Assembly: GCA_016218155.1 (NCBI GenBank)
Contig: JACREQ010000105.1
Coordinates: forward strand, 193,294 to 257,293
Direction of reading: 5' to 3'
Origin: Bacteroidia bacterium
GTDB lineage: Bacteria > Bacteroidota > Bacteroidia > Bacteroidales > GWA2-32-17
DNA: 64,000 nucleotides
Part shown: one piece after another, positions 35,307 to 42,985 of the stretch
Numbering within the stretch: the stretch's first letter is position 1
Layout of the letters: every line of letters begins with the position of its first letter
Program-made: the position numbers and the translations under genes
Notes under the pieces: model-generated
What the model was told of the DNA's origin: nothing
Seen by the model: only the letters and a program-made list of their open reading frames with translations
Database searches by the model: none

Positions 35307-36155
35307 TTACATCCAACTTTCCTGAATAATTTCACCCTGTAAACTAACAACTATTGATTTTACCGGAACTTTTCTTGTTGCTTTTTCGAGTGCAATCTGA
35401 GCCATTCTTAACAACCCACCACAACATGGAACCTCCATAATCATAACAGTAATTGTATTAATTTTTGACTCGTCGATCATTTTAACTAGTTTATCTATAT
35501 AAACATCCTGATTTGCATCTAATTTCGGACAAGCAATTGCCAGACTTCTTCCTTTTAAATGAGTAGAATGAAAATTTCCCATAGAAAAAGGAACGCAATC
35601 TGCTGCTAACAATAAATCCGAATCCTTAAAATAAGGAGCCATTGGATTTACAAGATGCATCTGAACAGGCCATTGCCTTAATTCTGATTTTTGAGATCCT
35701 ACATTTGTTTCTACCGTGTTTCCATCTGGCTTCGTGTCAAATGACATTGTTTTTGAGCCAGGACAGCCGCATTGTGAGTGATTTTCCATTTTACTTTCTG
35801 TTTTTAAATTTATACTGATATTATTTTCTTTTAAATACTCTAAAGCCTGATTGTAATACTCTATTTCACCATGATCCTTTAAGTGATTTAAATGAGCAAT
35901 CATTGTATTTTCACCTTGTTTAGAAATTATCTCCATAACTTTTCTCTCATCATATGGCTCGGCTTCGCGTTCTTCAATAGAAATAGCACCTTCAGGACAA
36001 TGTCCTAGACAGGCACCTAGCCCATCGCAAAACAAATCGCTGATTAATCTTACTTTACCATCTATTATCTGAAGAGCTCCTTCCTGGCAATTTGGAATAC
36101 ATAATGAGCAACCATTACACAACTCTTCATCAATCTTTACAATTTTCCGTTTCAT
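35307..36155 (-). CDS. 4Fe-4S ferredoxin-domain protein of the hcp cluster
   Basis: The 282-residue protein has an N-terminal ferredoxin domain: CNGCSLCIPNCQEG is a full C-x2-C-x2-C-x3-C set, but the second, CDGLGACLGHCPEG, has Leu where the second Cys is expected. More Cys occur later in HSQCGCPGS, LLAADCVPFSMGNFH, AIACPKLD and EVPCCGG. The C-terminal part (residues about 160-282) looks like a conserved alpha/beta domain of unknown role. Proteins of this form sit beside hcp in several anaerobes. A reductase or electron-delivery role for Hcp is likely but inferred. It has the best-formed promoter in the window (TTTG-N20-TACATTTG) with an FNR-type dyad just upstream, so it is probably the first gene of the hcp transcript. 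Confidence 0.85.
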   Translation of the reverse strand: MKRKIVKIDEELCNGCSLCIPNCQEGALQIIDGKVRLISDLFCDGLGACLGHCPEGAISIEEREAEPYDERKVMEIISKQGENTMIAHLNHLKDHGEIEYYNQALEYLKENNISINLKTESKMENHSQCGCPGSKTMSFDTKPDGNTVETNVGSQKSELRQWPVQMHLVNPMAPYFKDSDLLLAADCVPFSMGNFHSTHLKGRSLAIACPKLDANQDVYIDKLVKMIDESKINTITVMIMEVPCCGGLLRMAQIALEKATRKVPVKSIVVSLQGEIIQESWM

Positions 36156-36199
36156 ATTCAGACAGTTAAAATTATACAGTATTTAAGTATTTCATTACT

Positions 36200-36231
36200 C
36201 AAATGTAAGATCAAAAATTTAATCTGCCAAA
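36200..36231 (-). promoter_or_regulatory. Promoter of the hcp cluster (-33 and -7 boxes)
   Basis: On the minus strand: TTTG (36228-36231), a 20-base spacer, then TACATTTG (36200-36207). This agrees with the Bacteroidota consensus TTTG-N19-21-TAnnTTTG. The predicted start near 36196 gives a leader of about 40 bases. Confidence 0.65.
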
Positions 36232-36240
36232 TAAATTCGG

Positions 36241-36254
36241 ATGTTTTTTAACAT
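36241..36254. promoter_or_regulatory. FNR/CRP-type dyad ATGTT-N4-AACAT upstream of the hcp cluster
   Basis: ATGTT-TTTT-AACAT is centred about 51 bases before the predicted start site, immediately upstream of the -33 box. It is the same dyad as at 20659 and 30244. Confidence 0.55.
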
Positions 36255-36464
36255 AACTGATAAAAATCATATTTACGAGATCGTTAAAAGTAAATTGCTT
36301 ATAATTAATATATGCTTACAAAAATTGAAAAAAGTAAAATATTAAATGAAACGGAGGTAATTAAGAAAAGGAGTTTATTAACATATATAAAAGGAAGTAC
36401 AAACAACTAAACTAAATAATATTAAATTAAAAAGTAAAACCGGAATATTCAATTGTAATTTTAC

Positions 36465-36863
36465 TTATAAATATTTATCTAAAGTTTGCGTTTCCATATA
36501 CTCTTTAAACTTAGTAGTTAAATTTAAAGTAATATTATTCATAAAACACATATTAAAAGGACATATCTGCTTATCCAGAAAACATTCAGATATCTCTATT
36601 TTACCTTCAATTGATTCATAAATATTTAATAAACTGATTTTTTTAGCTTCTTTCTTTAAAAGAAAACCACCGGTTGGTCCACGCTGAGAGGTTAAAAATC
36701 CTTCTTTAACCAAACGTTGAAGAACTTTTGCAACATGATGTTTTGAAGTTAATGTAGCATCAGCAATATCTAAAACATTAGTGACTTTATTTGATCTTGC
36801 AATTATTATCATCCCATGCATAGCAATGGAAGCAGCTTCTGAAATTGTGACAACTTTTGACAT
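36465..36863 (-). CDS. Rrf2-family transcriptional regulator (IscR/NsrR-like) with three Cys
   Basis: The 132-residue protein has an N-terminal winged helix (ATLTSKHHVAKVLQRLVKEGFLTSQRGPTGGF is the recognition helix and wing, within residues about 37-68) and a C-terminal sensor loop ECFLDKQICPFNMCF with three Cys in C-x6-C-x4-C. The first-to-last spacing equals that of IscR and NsrR Fe-S ligands. Such proteins bind a [2Fe-2S] or [4Fe-4S] cluster and sense NO or Fe-S status. Its position next to hcp makes an NsrR-like NO-sensing role the best guess. It has its own perfect -7 box (TATATTTG). Confidence 0.88.
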   Translation of the reverse strand: MSKVVTISEAASIAMHGMIIIARSNKVTNVLDIADATLTSKHHVAKVLQRLVKEGFLTSQRGPTGGFLLKKEAKKISLLNIYESIEGKIEISECFLDKQICPFNMCFMNNITLNLTTKFKEYMETQTLDKYL

Positions 36864-36888
36864 TGAATAATTTAAGTAATTGATTACA

Positions 36889-36896
36889 CAAATATA
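36889..36896 (-). promoter_or_regulatory. Candidate promoter -7 box for the Rrf2 regulator
   Basis: On the minus strand this is TATATTTG, an exact match, 26 bases before the ATG. No TTTG is present at the expected -33 distance. Confidence 0.45.
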
Positions 36897-36967
36897 CTAT
36901 ATTATTTTTGGTTATAAAACACCCTTACTTAAAGTTTAATTAAAAATATTAAACATCACTTATTTTT

Positions 36968-37042
36968 AGTTCTATATAATTATAGAATTTCAGTTTGGTT
37001 AGTTTACTGCGGCAAACTAGCATCGTTTTATTATACCTAACT
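36968..37042. repeat. 75-bp shortened relative of the 175-bp inverted-repeat element
   Basis: The left end AGTTCTATATAAT resembles AGTTCGATATAAAAT of the long elements, and the right part AAACTAGCATCGTTTTATTATA followed by CCTAACT (positions 37013-37042) resembles their right end. The interior is reduced to TTTACTGCGGCAAAC in place of the TTCGCCGCGGCGAA palindrome. No clear target duplication is seen. It looks like a decayed or internally deleted derivative and sits about 70 bases upstream of the mntP promoter box. Confidence 0.55.
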
Positions 37043-37113
37043 CGAGTTATTATACATTTTATCATTTGCATTTAATCTAAAACCTGTCTTTCTATTTTCA
37101 GAATACAAATGAC

Positions 37114-37121
37114 TATTTTTG
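37114..37121 (+). promoter_or_regulatory. Candidate promoter -7 box for mntP
   Basis: TATTTTTG is an exact TAnnTTTG match ending 13 bases before the ATG at 37135. The leader would be about 10 bases. Confidence 0.42.
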
Positions 37122-37134
37122 CAAAAAATAATTG

Positions 37135-37692
37135 ATGGATTATTTGATAATTTTTCTTGTTGCAATAGGTTTGTGTTTCGACACATTTGCTGTTTCAATT
37201 AGTAGCGGTATCGCCCGACAGGAAATTGTTTTTAAAGATGCACTTAAAATTGCTTTAACTCTGGCATTTTTCCAGAGTGCTATGCCACTTGCAGGTTGGA
37301 GCTTAGGCGAACAGGTAAAACAATACATTTCAGAGTTTGACCACTGGATAGCATTTGGAATTTTAGTTGTTTTGGGAATTAAAATGATACTTGAAAGTTT
37401 TAAAAATGCAGATGAAAAAGAGTTTAATCCGTTAAATCCATGGATTTTAATCAGCATGGCAATAGCTACAAGTCTGGATGCATTAGCAGTTGGGATCAGT
37501 TTCTCTTTAATAAGTATACCTATATTAATCTCTGTTTTAATTATTGGTTTTGTAACTTTTATGGCTTCTATGCTTGGAATTTTATTTGGGAAAAAAACAG
37601 GAAAAAGCTTTGGGAAAAAGATTGAAATTGCCGGTGGAATTATACTCATTGCTATTGGAGCAAAAATCCTTATTGAACATACTGCACTATAA
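37135..37692 (+). CDS. mntP: Manganese efflux pump MntP
   Basis: The 185-residue protein has six hydrophobic segments arranged as two related halves, each carrying the DxxxxS-type motif of the family: GLCFDTFAVSISSGI in helix 1 and IATSLDALAVGISFSL in helix 4. MntP exports Mn2+ across the inner membrane. The ATG at 37135 was chosen over an in-frame TTG at 37132. In some bacteria mntP is controlled by a yybP-ykoY riboswitch, but no such structure is visible and the leader is too short for one. A shortened inverted-repeat element lies upstream. Confidence 0.93.
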   Translation: MDYLIIFLVAIGLCFDTFAVSISSGIARQEIVFKDALKIALTLAFFQSAMPLAGWSLGEQVKQYISEFDHWIAFGILVVLGIKMILESFKNADEKEFNPLNPWILISMAIATSLDALAVGISFSLISIPILISVLIIGFVTFMASMLGILFGKKTGKSFGKKIEIAGGIILIAIGAKILIEHTAL

Positions 37693-37710
37693 CTGCTTAG
37701 ATACACCAAC

Positions 37711-37724
37711 ATGTTTTACAACAT
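37711..37724. promoter_or_regulatory. FNR/CRP-type dyad ATGTT-N4-AACAT between mntP and nuoA
   Basis: ATGTT-TTAC-AACAT with 8-bp arms AACATGTT (37708-37727), 19 bases after the mntP stop and 286 before nuoA. No promoter box is seen at the right distance, so it could instead be a weak mntP hairpin; the exact match to the other three dyads argues for a regulator site. Confidence 0.4.
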
Positions 37725-37879
37725 GTTTATGTGCTAAAATTTCGTTTTCCTCACATTTTAAATCCAGGTAAATTTTAAACATTTTTAACTTATTCTCTTA
37801 TACTTACAATACAATTTTATCAAACTAAAACAAAAAAAAACAGTTATAATCCATGAACCACACACCCATCTATCGCAAT

Positions 37880-37918
37880 GTAATACTGAGTATTACAGAC
37901 ATCTGTTAAATAACAGAT
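37880..37918. promoter_or_regulatory. Two adjacent perfect dyads upstream of the nuo operon
   Basis: GTAATACTGAGTATTAC (37880-37896) and ATCTGTTA-AA-TAACAGAT (37901-37918) lie next to each other, about 90-130 bases before nuoA. A near-match -7 box TATTTTCG is at 37949-37956. Within the 317-base mntP-nuoA gap these and the 37711 dyad are the only structured parts. They look like operators for one or two dimeric regulators; identity unknown. Confidence 0.45.
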
Positions 37919-38009
37919 ATAATTGTCAAATATTTTTTAAAAAATATCTATTTTCGCCAATTGAAATAAAGAATAATGTATTATTCCATTAACTTTTTAC
38001 ATTTCTACC

Positions 38010-38360
38010 ATGAATAGTGAATATTTAATACTGTTTTTTCTATTGGGGGTCATATTAGTAGGTGGCGCAATAGTGTTCTCTATGTTTACTGCCCCTAGAT
38101 CTAAAAATTCGGCAAAATCTGAACCATATGAATGCGGTATTCCGGTAAAATCCGACGCATGGATTCAATTTAATGTTGGATACTATTTATTTGCCATCAT
38201 TTATTTAATTTTTGATGTTGAAACTGTGTTTATATTCCCATGGGGAGTTGTTATGCATGATATGGGAATAACAGCATTTATAGAGATAATAATATTCTTC
38301 TTTATACTTGTATTAGGACTTTTATATGCTTGGAAGAAAGGAGCTTTAAAATGGGTGTAA
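38010..38360 (+). CDS. nuoA: NADH-quinone oxidoreductase subunit A
   Basis: The 116-residue protein has three membrane helices. Conserved NuoA features are visible: [18 protein letters not shown] in the first loop, and [21 protein letters not shown], with the acidic pair of helix 2. NuoA helps form the quinone-site/E-channel interface of complex I. It is the first gene of an 11-gene operon and its end overlaps nuoB by 10 bases. Confidence 0.96.
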   Translation: MNSEYLILFFLLGVILVGGAIVFSMFTAPRSKNSAKSEPYECGIPVKSDAWIQFNVGYYLFAIIYLIFDVETVFIFPWGVVMHDMGITAFIEIIIFFFILVLGLLYAWKKGALKWV

Positions 38361-38905
38361 AAATTAAATCAATGAAATATGAAGATTTTAAGGACAATGA
38401 AACCTTAGAAATCTTTAAAAAATCTGGCGGTAATATTTTAGTAACCAGTATCGATAACATTATTAACTGGGGAAGAGCTAACTCTGTTTGGCCACTTACA
38501 TTTGCTACCAGTTGTTGCGGAATTGAAATGATGGCTGCAGGTGCTGCCCGTCACGACTTTGCTCGTTTTGGCATTGAAGTTTATCGCGCAACTCCACGTC
38601 AGGCCGACGTAATAGTAGTAGCCGGAACTATAGTACATAAAATGGCTCCAATATTAAAGAGACTTTACGATCAGATGGCTGATCCTAAATATGTAATAGC
38701 AATGGGAGCTTGTGCAGTTTCTGGTGGACCATTTTTTTACAATTCATATTCAGTAATTCGCGGTGTAGATCAAGTTATTCCTGTTGATGTTTATATTCCA
38801 GGATGCCCACCACGTCCAGAAGCACTGTTATACGGAGTAATGCAATTACAACGTAAAATCAAAACTGATAGCATTAAAAATAAACACATTGCTGAAGTTA
38901 AATAA
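38351..38905 (+). CDS. nuoB: NADH-quinone oxidoreductase subunit B
   Basis: Starting at the ATG at 38351 (Shine-Dalgarno-like AAGGAG just upstream, overlapping nuoA), the product has 184 residues. It carries the N2 [4Fe-4S] ligands: the adjacent Cys pair in TSCCGIEMM, the Cys in [11 protein letters not shown], and the Cys in [13 protein letters not shown]. NuoB holds the last cluster before quinone. The earlier TTG at 38330 in the same frame lies inside nuoA and is not used. Confidence 0.96.
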   Translation: MGVKIKSMKYEDFKDNETLEIFKKSGGNILVTSIDNIINWGRANSVWPLTFATSCCGIEMMAAGAARHDFARFGIEVYRATPRQADVIVVAGTIVHKMAPILKRLYDQMADPKYVIAMGACAVSGGPFFYNSYSVIRGVDQVIPVDVYIPGCPPRPEALLYGVMQLQRKIKTDSIKNKHIAEVK

Positions 38906-38917
38906 TCCGAATATTTT

Positions 38918-39376
38918 ATGACTAACGATCAATTAAAAGAAAAAATAAACGGATGGATTTCAGGATTAGAATTTCCTGAAAACAAACAATATCTAGAAAT
39001 AGTTGTTCCAGCTGAATCACTTCTTAAACTTGCACGTCTTTTAAGAGAAACACCCGAAACTGCATTCGATTATTTATTTTGCCTTTCAGGTGTAGATTAT
39101 GGAAAACAATTAGGTGTTGTTTATCATCTGGAAAGTACTACTCACAACCATGCTTTAGTTTTAAAAGTTAAAACTGATGACCGAGTAAATCCAAATTTCG
39201 ATACAGTTTGTGGACTTTGGAGAACTGCTGAATGGCATGAACGCGAAGTTTTTGACTTATTAGGTATTAAATTTAACAACCACCCTGATATGCGCCGTTT
39301 ATTTTTAGACGATGAATGGGTTGGTTATCCATTACGCAAAGATTATAAAGATGACATTAATATCATCGAACGTTAA
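38918..39376 (+). CDS. nuoC: NADH-quinone oxidoreductase subunit C
   Basis: The 152-residue protein has the NuoC signature WHEREVFDLLGIKFNNHPD and the ending RRLFLDDEWVGYPLRKDY. It is a hydrophilic arm subunit that packs against NuoD and NuoB. It is a separate gene here, not fused to nuoD as in E. coli. It starts 12 bases after nuoB. Confidence 0.96.
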   Translation: MTNDQLKEKINGWISGLEFPENKQYLEIVVPAESLLKLARLLRETPETAFDYLFCLSGVDYGKQLGVVYHLESTTHNHALVLKVKTDDRVNPNFDTVCGLWRTAEWHEREVFDLLGIKFNNHPDMRRLFLDDEWVGYPLRKDYKDDINIIER

Positions 39377-39388
39377 TATATTGAAAAT

Positions 39389-40513
39389 ATGGAAGAAGTA
39401 TTTCAAGATATAATAATAAAACATAGCGATGATTACATCATTAATATGGGTCCTCAGCATCCATCTACCCATGGTGTACTTCGTTTCGAACTTTGCCTTA
39501 AAGGTGAAACTGTAAAGTATATTATTCCTCATTGTGGATACATTCACAGAGGAATTGAAAAAATGTGCGAAAAAATAACTTACCAGCAAATAATTCATTT
39601 AACTGACAGATTCGATTATCTATCAGCACATATGAATAATGAAGCTGTTTGTTTAGCTGTTGAAAATGCTTTAGAAGTTGAAGTTCCTGAAAGAGTAAAA
39701 TACATTAGAACTATACTTGCAGAATTAAACCGTATCGCATCTCATCAACTTTGGTGGTGTGCTTTTGGAATGGACTTAGGAGCATTAACCACATTCTTCT
39801 ATGGTTTAAGAGATCGTGAATATATTCTTGACATTTTCGAAGAATCATTTGGTTCACGTTTATTGCATAGCTTTAACTATCCGGGAGGATTAATGCATGA
39901 TATACATCCAGATTTCCAGAAAAAAGTTAAAGAATTTATTAAATATTTCAGAAAAAAACTTCCTGAATACGATCAGCTTTTAACAGGAAACATTATTTTC
40001 CAACAACGTGCTATTGGAATGGGTTATATGTCAAAAGAAGATGCTATTTCTTACGGTGTAACTGGTCCTTCTGGTCGTGGTTCTGGCTTTAAATGCGATG
40101 TAAGAAAACATCACCCTTATAGTGCTTATTCAAAAGTTGATTTTAAAGAAATTCTATATACAGAAGGCGATACTTTTGCCCGTTACAAAGCAAGAATCGA
40201 CGAAATGTGGGAATCAATGAATATTATTGAACAATTAATAGATAATATTCCTGCCGGTGATTTTACTGCTAAAATGAAACCCATCATTAAACTTCCTGTT
40301 GGAGATTATTTCCAGAGAGTAGAAACAGCAAGAGGTGAACTTGGTTGTTACATTGTTAGTGATGGAAATAAAAATCCATTAAGAGTAAAATTCAGAACTC
40401 CAAATTTCTCGAATCTATTTGTTATTAATAAAATAGCTTCCGGAAATAAAATAGCTGACTTGGTAGCAATAAGCGGATCATTAGATTTAGTAATTCCTGA
40501 TATTGACAGATAA
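39389..40513 (+). CDS. nuoD: NADH-quinone oxidoreductase subunit D
   Basis: The 374-residue protein contains MGPQHPSTHGVLRF near the start and CGYIHRGIEKMCE, with the quinone-headgroup His region in GPQHPSTHG. The late GELGCYIVSDGNKNPLRVKFR and a C-terminal SGSLDLVIPDIDR are typical. NuoD forms the quinone-binding cavity with NuoB and is related to the large subunit of [NiFe] hydrogenases, lacking its metal Cys. Full length for the unfused form. Confidence 0.96.
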   Translation: MEEVFQDIIIKHSDDYIINMGPQHPSTHGVLRFELCLKGETVKYIIPHCGYIHRGIEKMCEKITYQQIIHLTDRFDYLSAHMNNEAVCLAVENALEVEVPERVKYIRTILAELNRIASHQLWWCAFGMDLGALTTFFYGLRDREYILDIFEESFGSRLLHSFNYPGGLMHDIHPDFQKKVKEFIKYFRKKLPEYDQLLTGNIIFQQRAIGMGYMSKEDAISYGVTGPSGRGSGFKCDVRKHHPYSAYSKVDFKEILYTEGDTFARYKARIDEMWESMNIIEQLIDNIPAGDFTAKMKPIIKLPVGDYFQRVETARGELGCYIVSDGNKNPLRVKFRTPNFSNLFVINKIASGNKIADLVAISGSLDLVIPDIDR

Positions 40514-40525
40514 TAATAAATCAGT

Positions 40526-41617
40526 ATGGATTTTAATATATACGATTTCACATCATTTACTACCTGGGTTCACAATGCGCTATACAGCAGCATGTCACCA
40601 GGCTGGGCAATGCTCATTGAGCTTGCAATAGTAGGTATAATCTTTATTGCATTTTATGCTGTAATTGGTTTATATCTGGTATATGCAGAAAGAAAAGTTT
40701 GTGCATTAATTCAAAACAGAAAAGGACCAAACCGAGTTGGTCCATTGGGATTATTTCAAACTATTGCCGATTTATTTAAACTTTTAGGTAAGGAACTTAT
40801 TAAAATAAAAAATGCAGATCAGTTTCTTTTTAATCTGGCACCATTCATAGTTATAATTGCTTCCTTTATGGCAATTGCAGCCTTACCTTTTGCAAAAGGT
40901 CTTCATGCTATTGATTTAAATATTGGTATTTTTTATTTATTTGCAGTTTCATCATTAGGTGTTATTGGGATATTGTTAGCAGGATGGTCAAGTAATAGTA
41001 AATACAGTTTAATTGGAGCAATCAGAAGCGGTGCACAGGTTGTATCATATGAATTATCTGTTGGTCTCGCTTTACTTTCTGTTGTGATTTTCTCAGGTTC
41101 AATGCAATTAAGCACAATAGTAGAAAGTCAGGCAAACGGATGGTGGATTATTAAAGGACATATTCCTGCAATAATTTCATTCTTAATATTCTTAGTTGCA
41201 AGTACAGCAGAAACAAATCGTGGACCTTTCGACTTAGCAGAAGCAGAATCAGAACTAACAGCTGGTTTCCATACAGAATATTCAGGTATTAAATTCGCAT
41301 TCTTTTTCCTTGCTGAATATATGAATATGTTTATTGTAGCTGCAATTGCTTCAACTGTTTTCCTTGGTGGCTGGATGCCATTTCATCTTCCTGGTTTAGA
41401 TGGAATGAATCACGTAATGGATTATATTCCAGGATTTGTATGGTTCCTTGGCAAAACAGCATTTATAATCTTTATAATGATGTGGTTTAAATGGACTTTC
41501 CCTCGTTTAAGAATTGATCAATTACTTAAACTAGAATGGAAATATTTATTACCATTAAACCTAATGAATATTGTATTAATAGCCTTTATAGTCCTTATGG
41601 GATGGTATATAAAATAA
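40526..41617 (+). CDS. nuoH: NADH-quinone oxidoreductase subunit H
   Basis: The 363-residue protein has eight or so membrane helices. Conserved pieces: [34 protein letters not shown], the E-channel region [26 protein letters not shown] and [14 protein letters not shown]. NuoH links the quinone cavity to the proton-pumping arm. Because nuoEFG are missing from the operon, this subunit directly follows nuoD. Confidence 0.96.
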   Translation: MDFNIYDFTSFTTWVHNALYSSMSPGWAMLIELAIVGIIFIAFYAVIGLYLVYAERKVCALIQNRKGPNRVGPLGLFQTIADLFKLLGKELIKIKNADQFLFNLAPFIVIIASFMAIAALPFAKGLHAIDLNIGIFYLFAVSSLGVIGILLAGWSSNSKYSLIGAIRSGAQVVSYELSVGLALLSVVIFSGSMQLSTIVESQANGWWIIKGHIPAIISFLIFLVASTAETNRGPFDLAEAESELTAGFHTEYSGIKFAFFFLAEYMNMFIVAAIASTVFLGGWMPFHLPGLDGMNHVMDYIPGFVWFLGKTAFIIFIMMWFKWTFPRLRIDQLLKLEWKYLLPLNLMNIVLIAFIVLMGWYIK

Positions 41618-41626
41618 TTAAAAGGT

Positions 41627-42127
41627 ATGAATATATTTAAATATTTTGGGGAAGTTTTCGGAGCAATTAGATCGTTATGGGCTGGTATGCGCGTTACTGG
41701 ATACTATTCCATACGTCCGGGTAAAGTTGTTACTCAAAAATATCCTGAAAACAGAAAAACTTTGGTAATCGCTGATCGCTTTAAAGGCGAAGTTATAATG
41801 ACACATGACAGTAACAACCAACATACATGTAATGGTTGTGGAATTTGTGAAATGAATTGCCCTAATGGCTCAATTGAAATTATCTCTAATAAAATTACTA
41901 ATGCCGAGGGTAAATCTGAACGAATAATTGATAAACACATTTACCATTTATCTATGTGTACTTTCTGTGGATTATGCATTAAAACTTGTCCATCAGGTTC
42001 AATAAAATGGGGACATGATTTTGAACATGCAGTGTTCGACAGAAATAAACTTACTAAGGTTTTAAACCAACCTGGTTCATCAATTAGAAAAGAAATTAAA
42101 GAAGTTAAAGAAACTAAAGAAGCTTAA
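41627..42127 (+). CDS. nuoI: NADH-quinone oxidoreductase subunit I
   Basis: The 166-residue protein carries two [4Fe-4S] motifs, CNGCGICEMNCPNGS and CTFCGLCIKTCPSGS, for clusters N6a and N6b. In the canonical enzyme NuoI takes electrons from NuoG; here NuoG is absent, so this subunit is the likely docking site for an unknown donor such as ferredoxin. The C-terminus is a short charged tail, EIKEVKETKEA. Confidence 0.95.
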   Translation: MNIFKYFGEVFGAIRSLWAGMRVTGYYSIRPGKVVTQKYPENRKTLVIADRFKGEVIMTHDSNNQHTCNGCGICEMNCPNGSIEIISNKITNAEGKSERIIDKHIYHLSMCTFCGLCIKTCPSGSIKWGHDFEHAVFDRNKLTKVLNQPGSSIRKEIKEVKETKEA

Positions 42128-42129
42128 GC

Positions 42130-42636
42130 ATGGAACTTAATCAATTAATGTTTTTCCTACTCTCAGGCTTAATCCTGATTTTTTCTGTACTAGCAATTAC
42201 CAGCAGAAAAATTTTGAGAGCAGCAGTATATCTACTTACAGTATTAGTAGCTACTTCGGGATTATATTTTATGCTGAATTTTGAGTTTATGGCAGCTGTT
42301 CAATTAACTCTATATGCAGGCGGTATTGTAGTTTTAATTATTTTCTCAATTTTACTTACAAGCCATATCAGTCATAAATTTGAACAACCAGCACTTGCAA
42401 ATGTATTTGCGGGAGCTTTAACCGGATTATTAGGTTGTGGTGTTGCAATATGGTCAATAATGAAGTACCCCTTTGTTGCTTCAACTCAACCTGCTTTAGT
42501 AGTTGATATGAAAGTTGTTGGAACTCAACTTATGAATACCGGAGATTACGGTTATGCTTTACCATTTGAAGTAATCAGTGTTTTACTACTTGCTGCATTA
42601 ATTGCTGCTGTAATAATTGCTAAAAAAGGAAATTAA
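42130..42636 (+). CDS. nuoJ: NADH-quinone oxidoreductase subunit J
   Basis: The 168-residue membrane protein has five helices, with the pi-bulge region LTLYAGGIVVLIIFSILLTS typical of NuoJ helix 3. Its start is 2 bases after the nuoI stop, consistent with translational coupling. Confidence 0.94.
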   Translation: MELNQLMFFLLSGLILIFSVLAITSRKILRAAVYLLTVLVATSGLYFMLNFEFMAAVQLTLYAGGIVVLIIFSILLTSHISHKFEQPALANVFAGALTGLLGCGVAIWSIMKYPFVASTQPALVVDMKVVGTQLMNTGDYGYALPFEVISVLLLAALIAAVIIAKKGN

Positions 42637-42648
42637 AAAATTAAAACC

Positions 42649-42966
42649 ATGATACAGGGAATTCCAATTCAATATTTTTTAATTGTAAGCACTGCAATGT
42701 TTTTTATTGGTGTTTGCGGTTTTATTATTCGTCGTAATCTTATTACGATGTTAATGGCAATTGAGCTTATTTTAAATGCTGTAAATATTAATTTTCTTGT
42801 TTTTAATAAATATTTGTTTCCTCACCAGCTTCAAGGGCATTTCTTTGCTTTAATTATTGTAGCTATTGCTGCTGCTGAAGCTTCTGTTGCTATTGCATTA
42901 TTTATTAATATATACAGAAGATTTACCAATATTGAGGTAGAAAATATTAGCGAAATGAAGTACTAA
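42649..42966 (+). CDS. nuoK: NADH-quinone oxidoreductase subunit K
   Basis: The 105-residue, three-helix protein has the conserved Glu residues of the half-channel in MLMAIELILNAVNINF and VAIAAAEASVAIAL. Standard length for NuoK. Confidence 0.95.
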   Translation: MIQGIPIQYFLIVSTAMFFIGVCGFIIRRNLITMLMAIELILNAVNINFLVFNKYLFPHQLQGHFFALIIVAIAAAEASVAIALFINIYRRFTNIEVENISEMKY

Positions 42967-42985
42967 TAAATTGAAAATTTAAGAT

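Noticed and set aside
37022-37134. Manganese (yybP-ykoY) riboswitch before mntP
   Set aside because: The promoter box at 37114-37121 leaves a leader of about 10 bases, and no conserved riboswitch loops are visible.
37140-37712. 190-codon minus-strand ORF opposite mntP
   Set aside because: Antisense shadow of a well-supported membrane protein; the translation is biased to I, P, S and K with no domain, and the sense frame matches MntP throughout.
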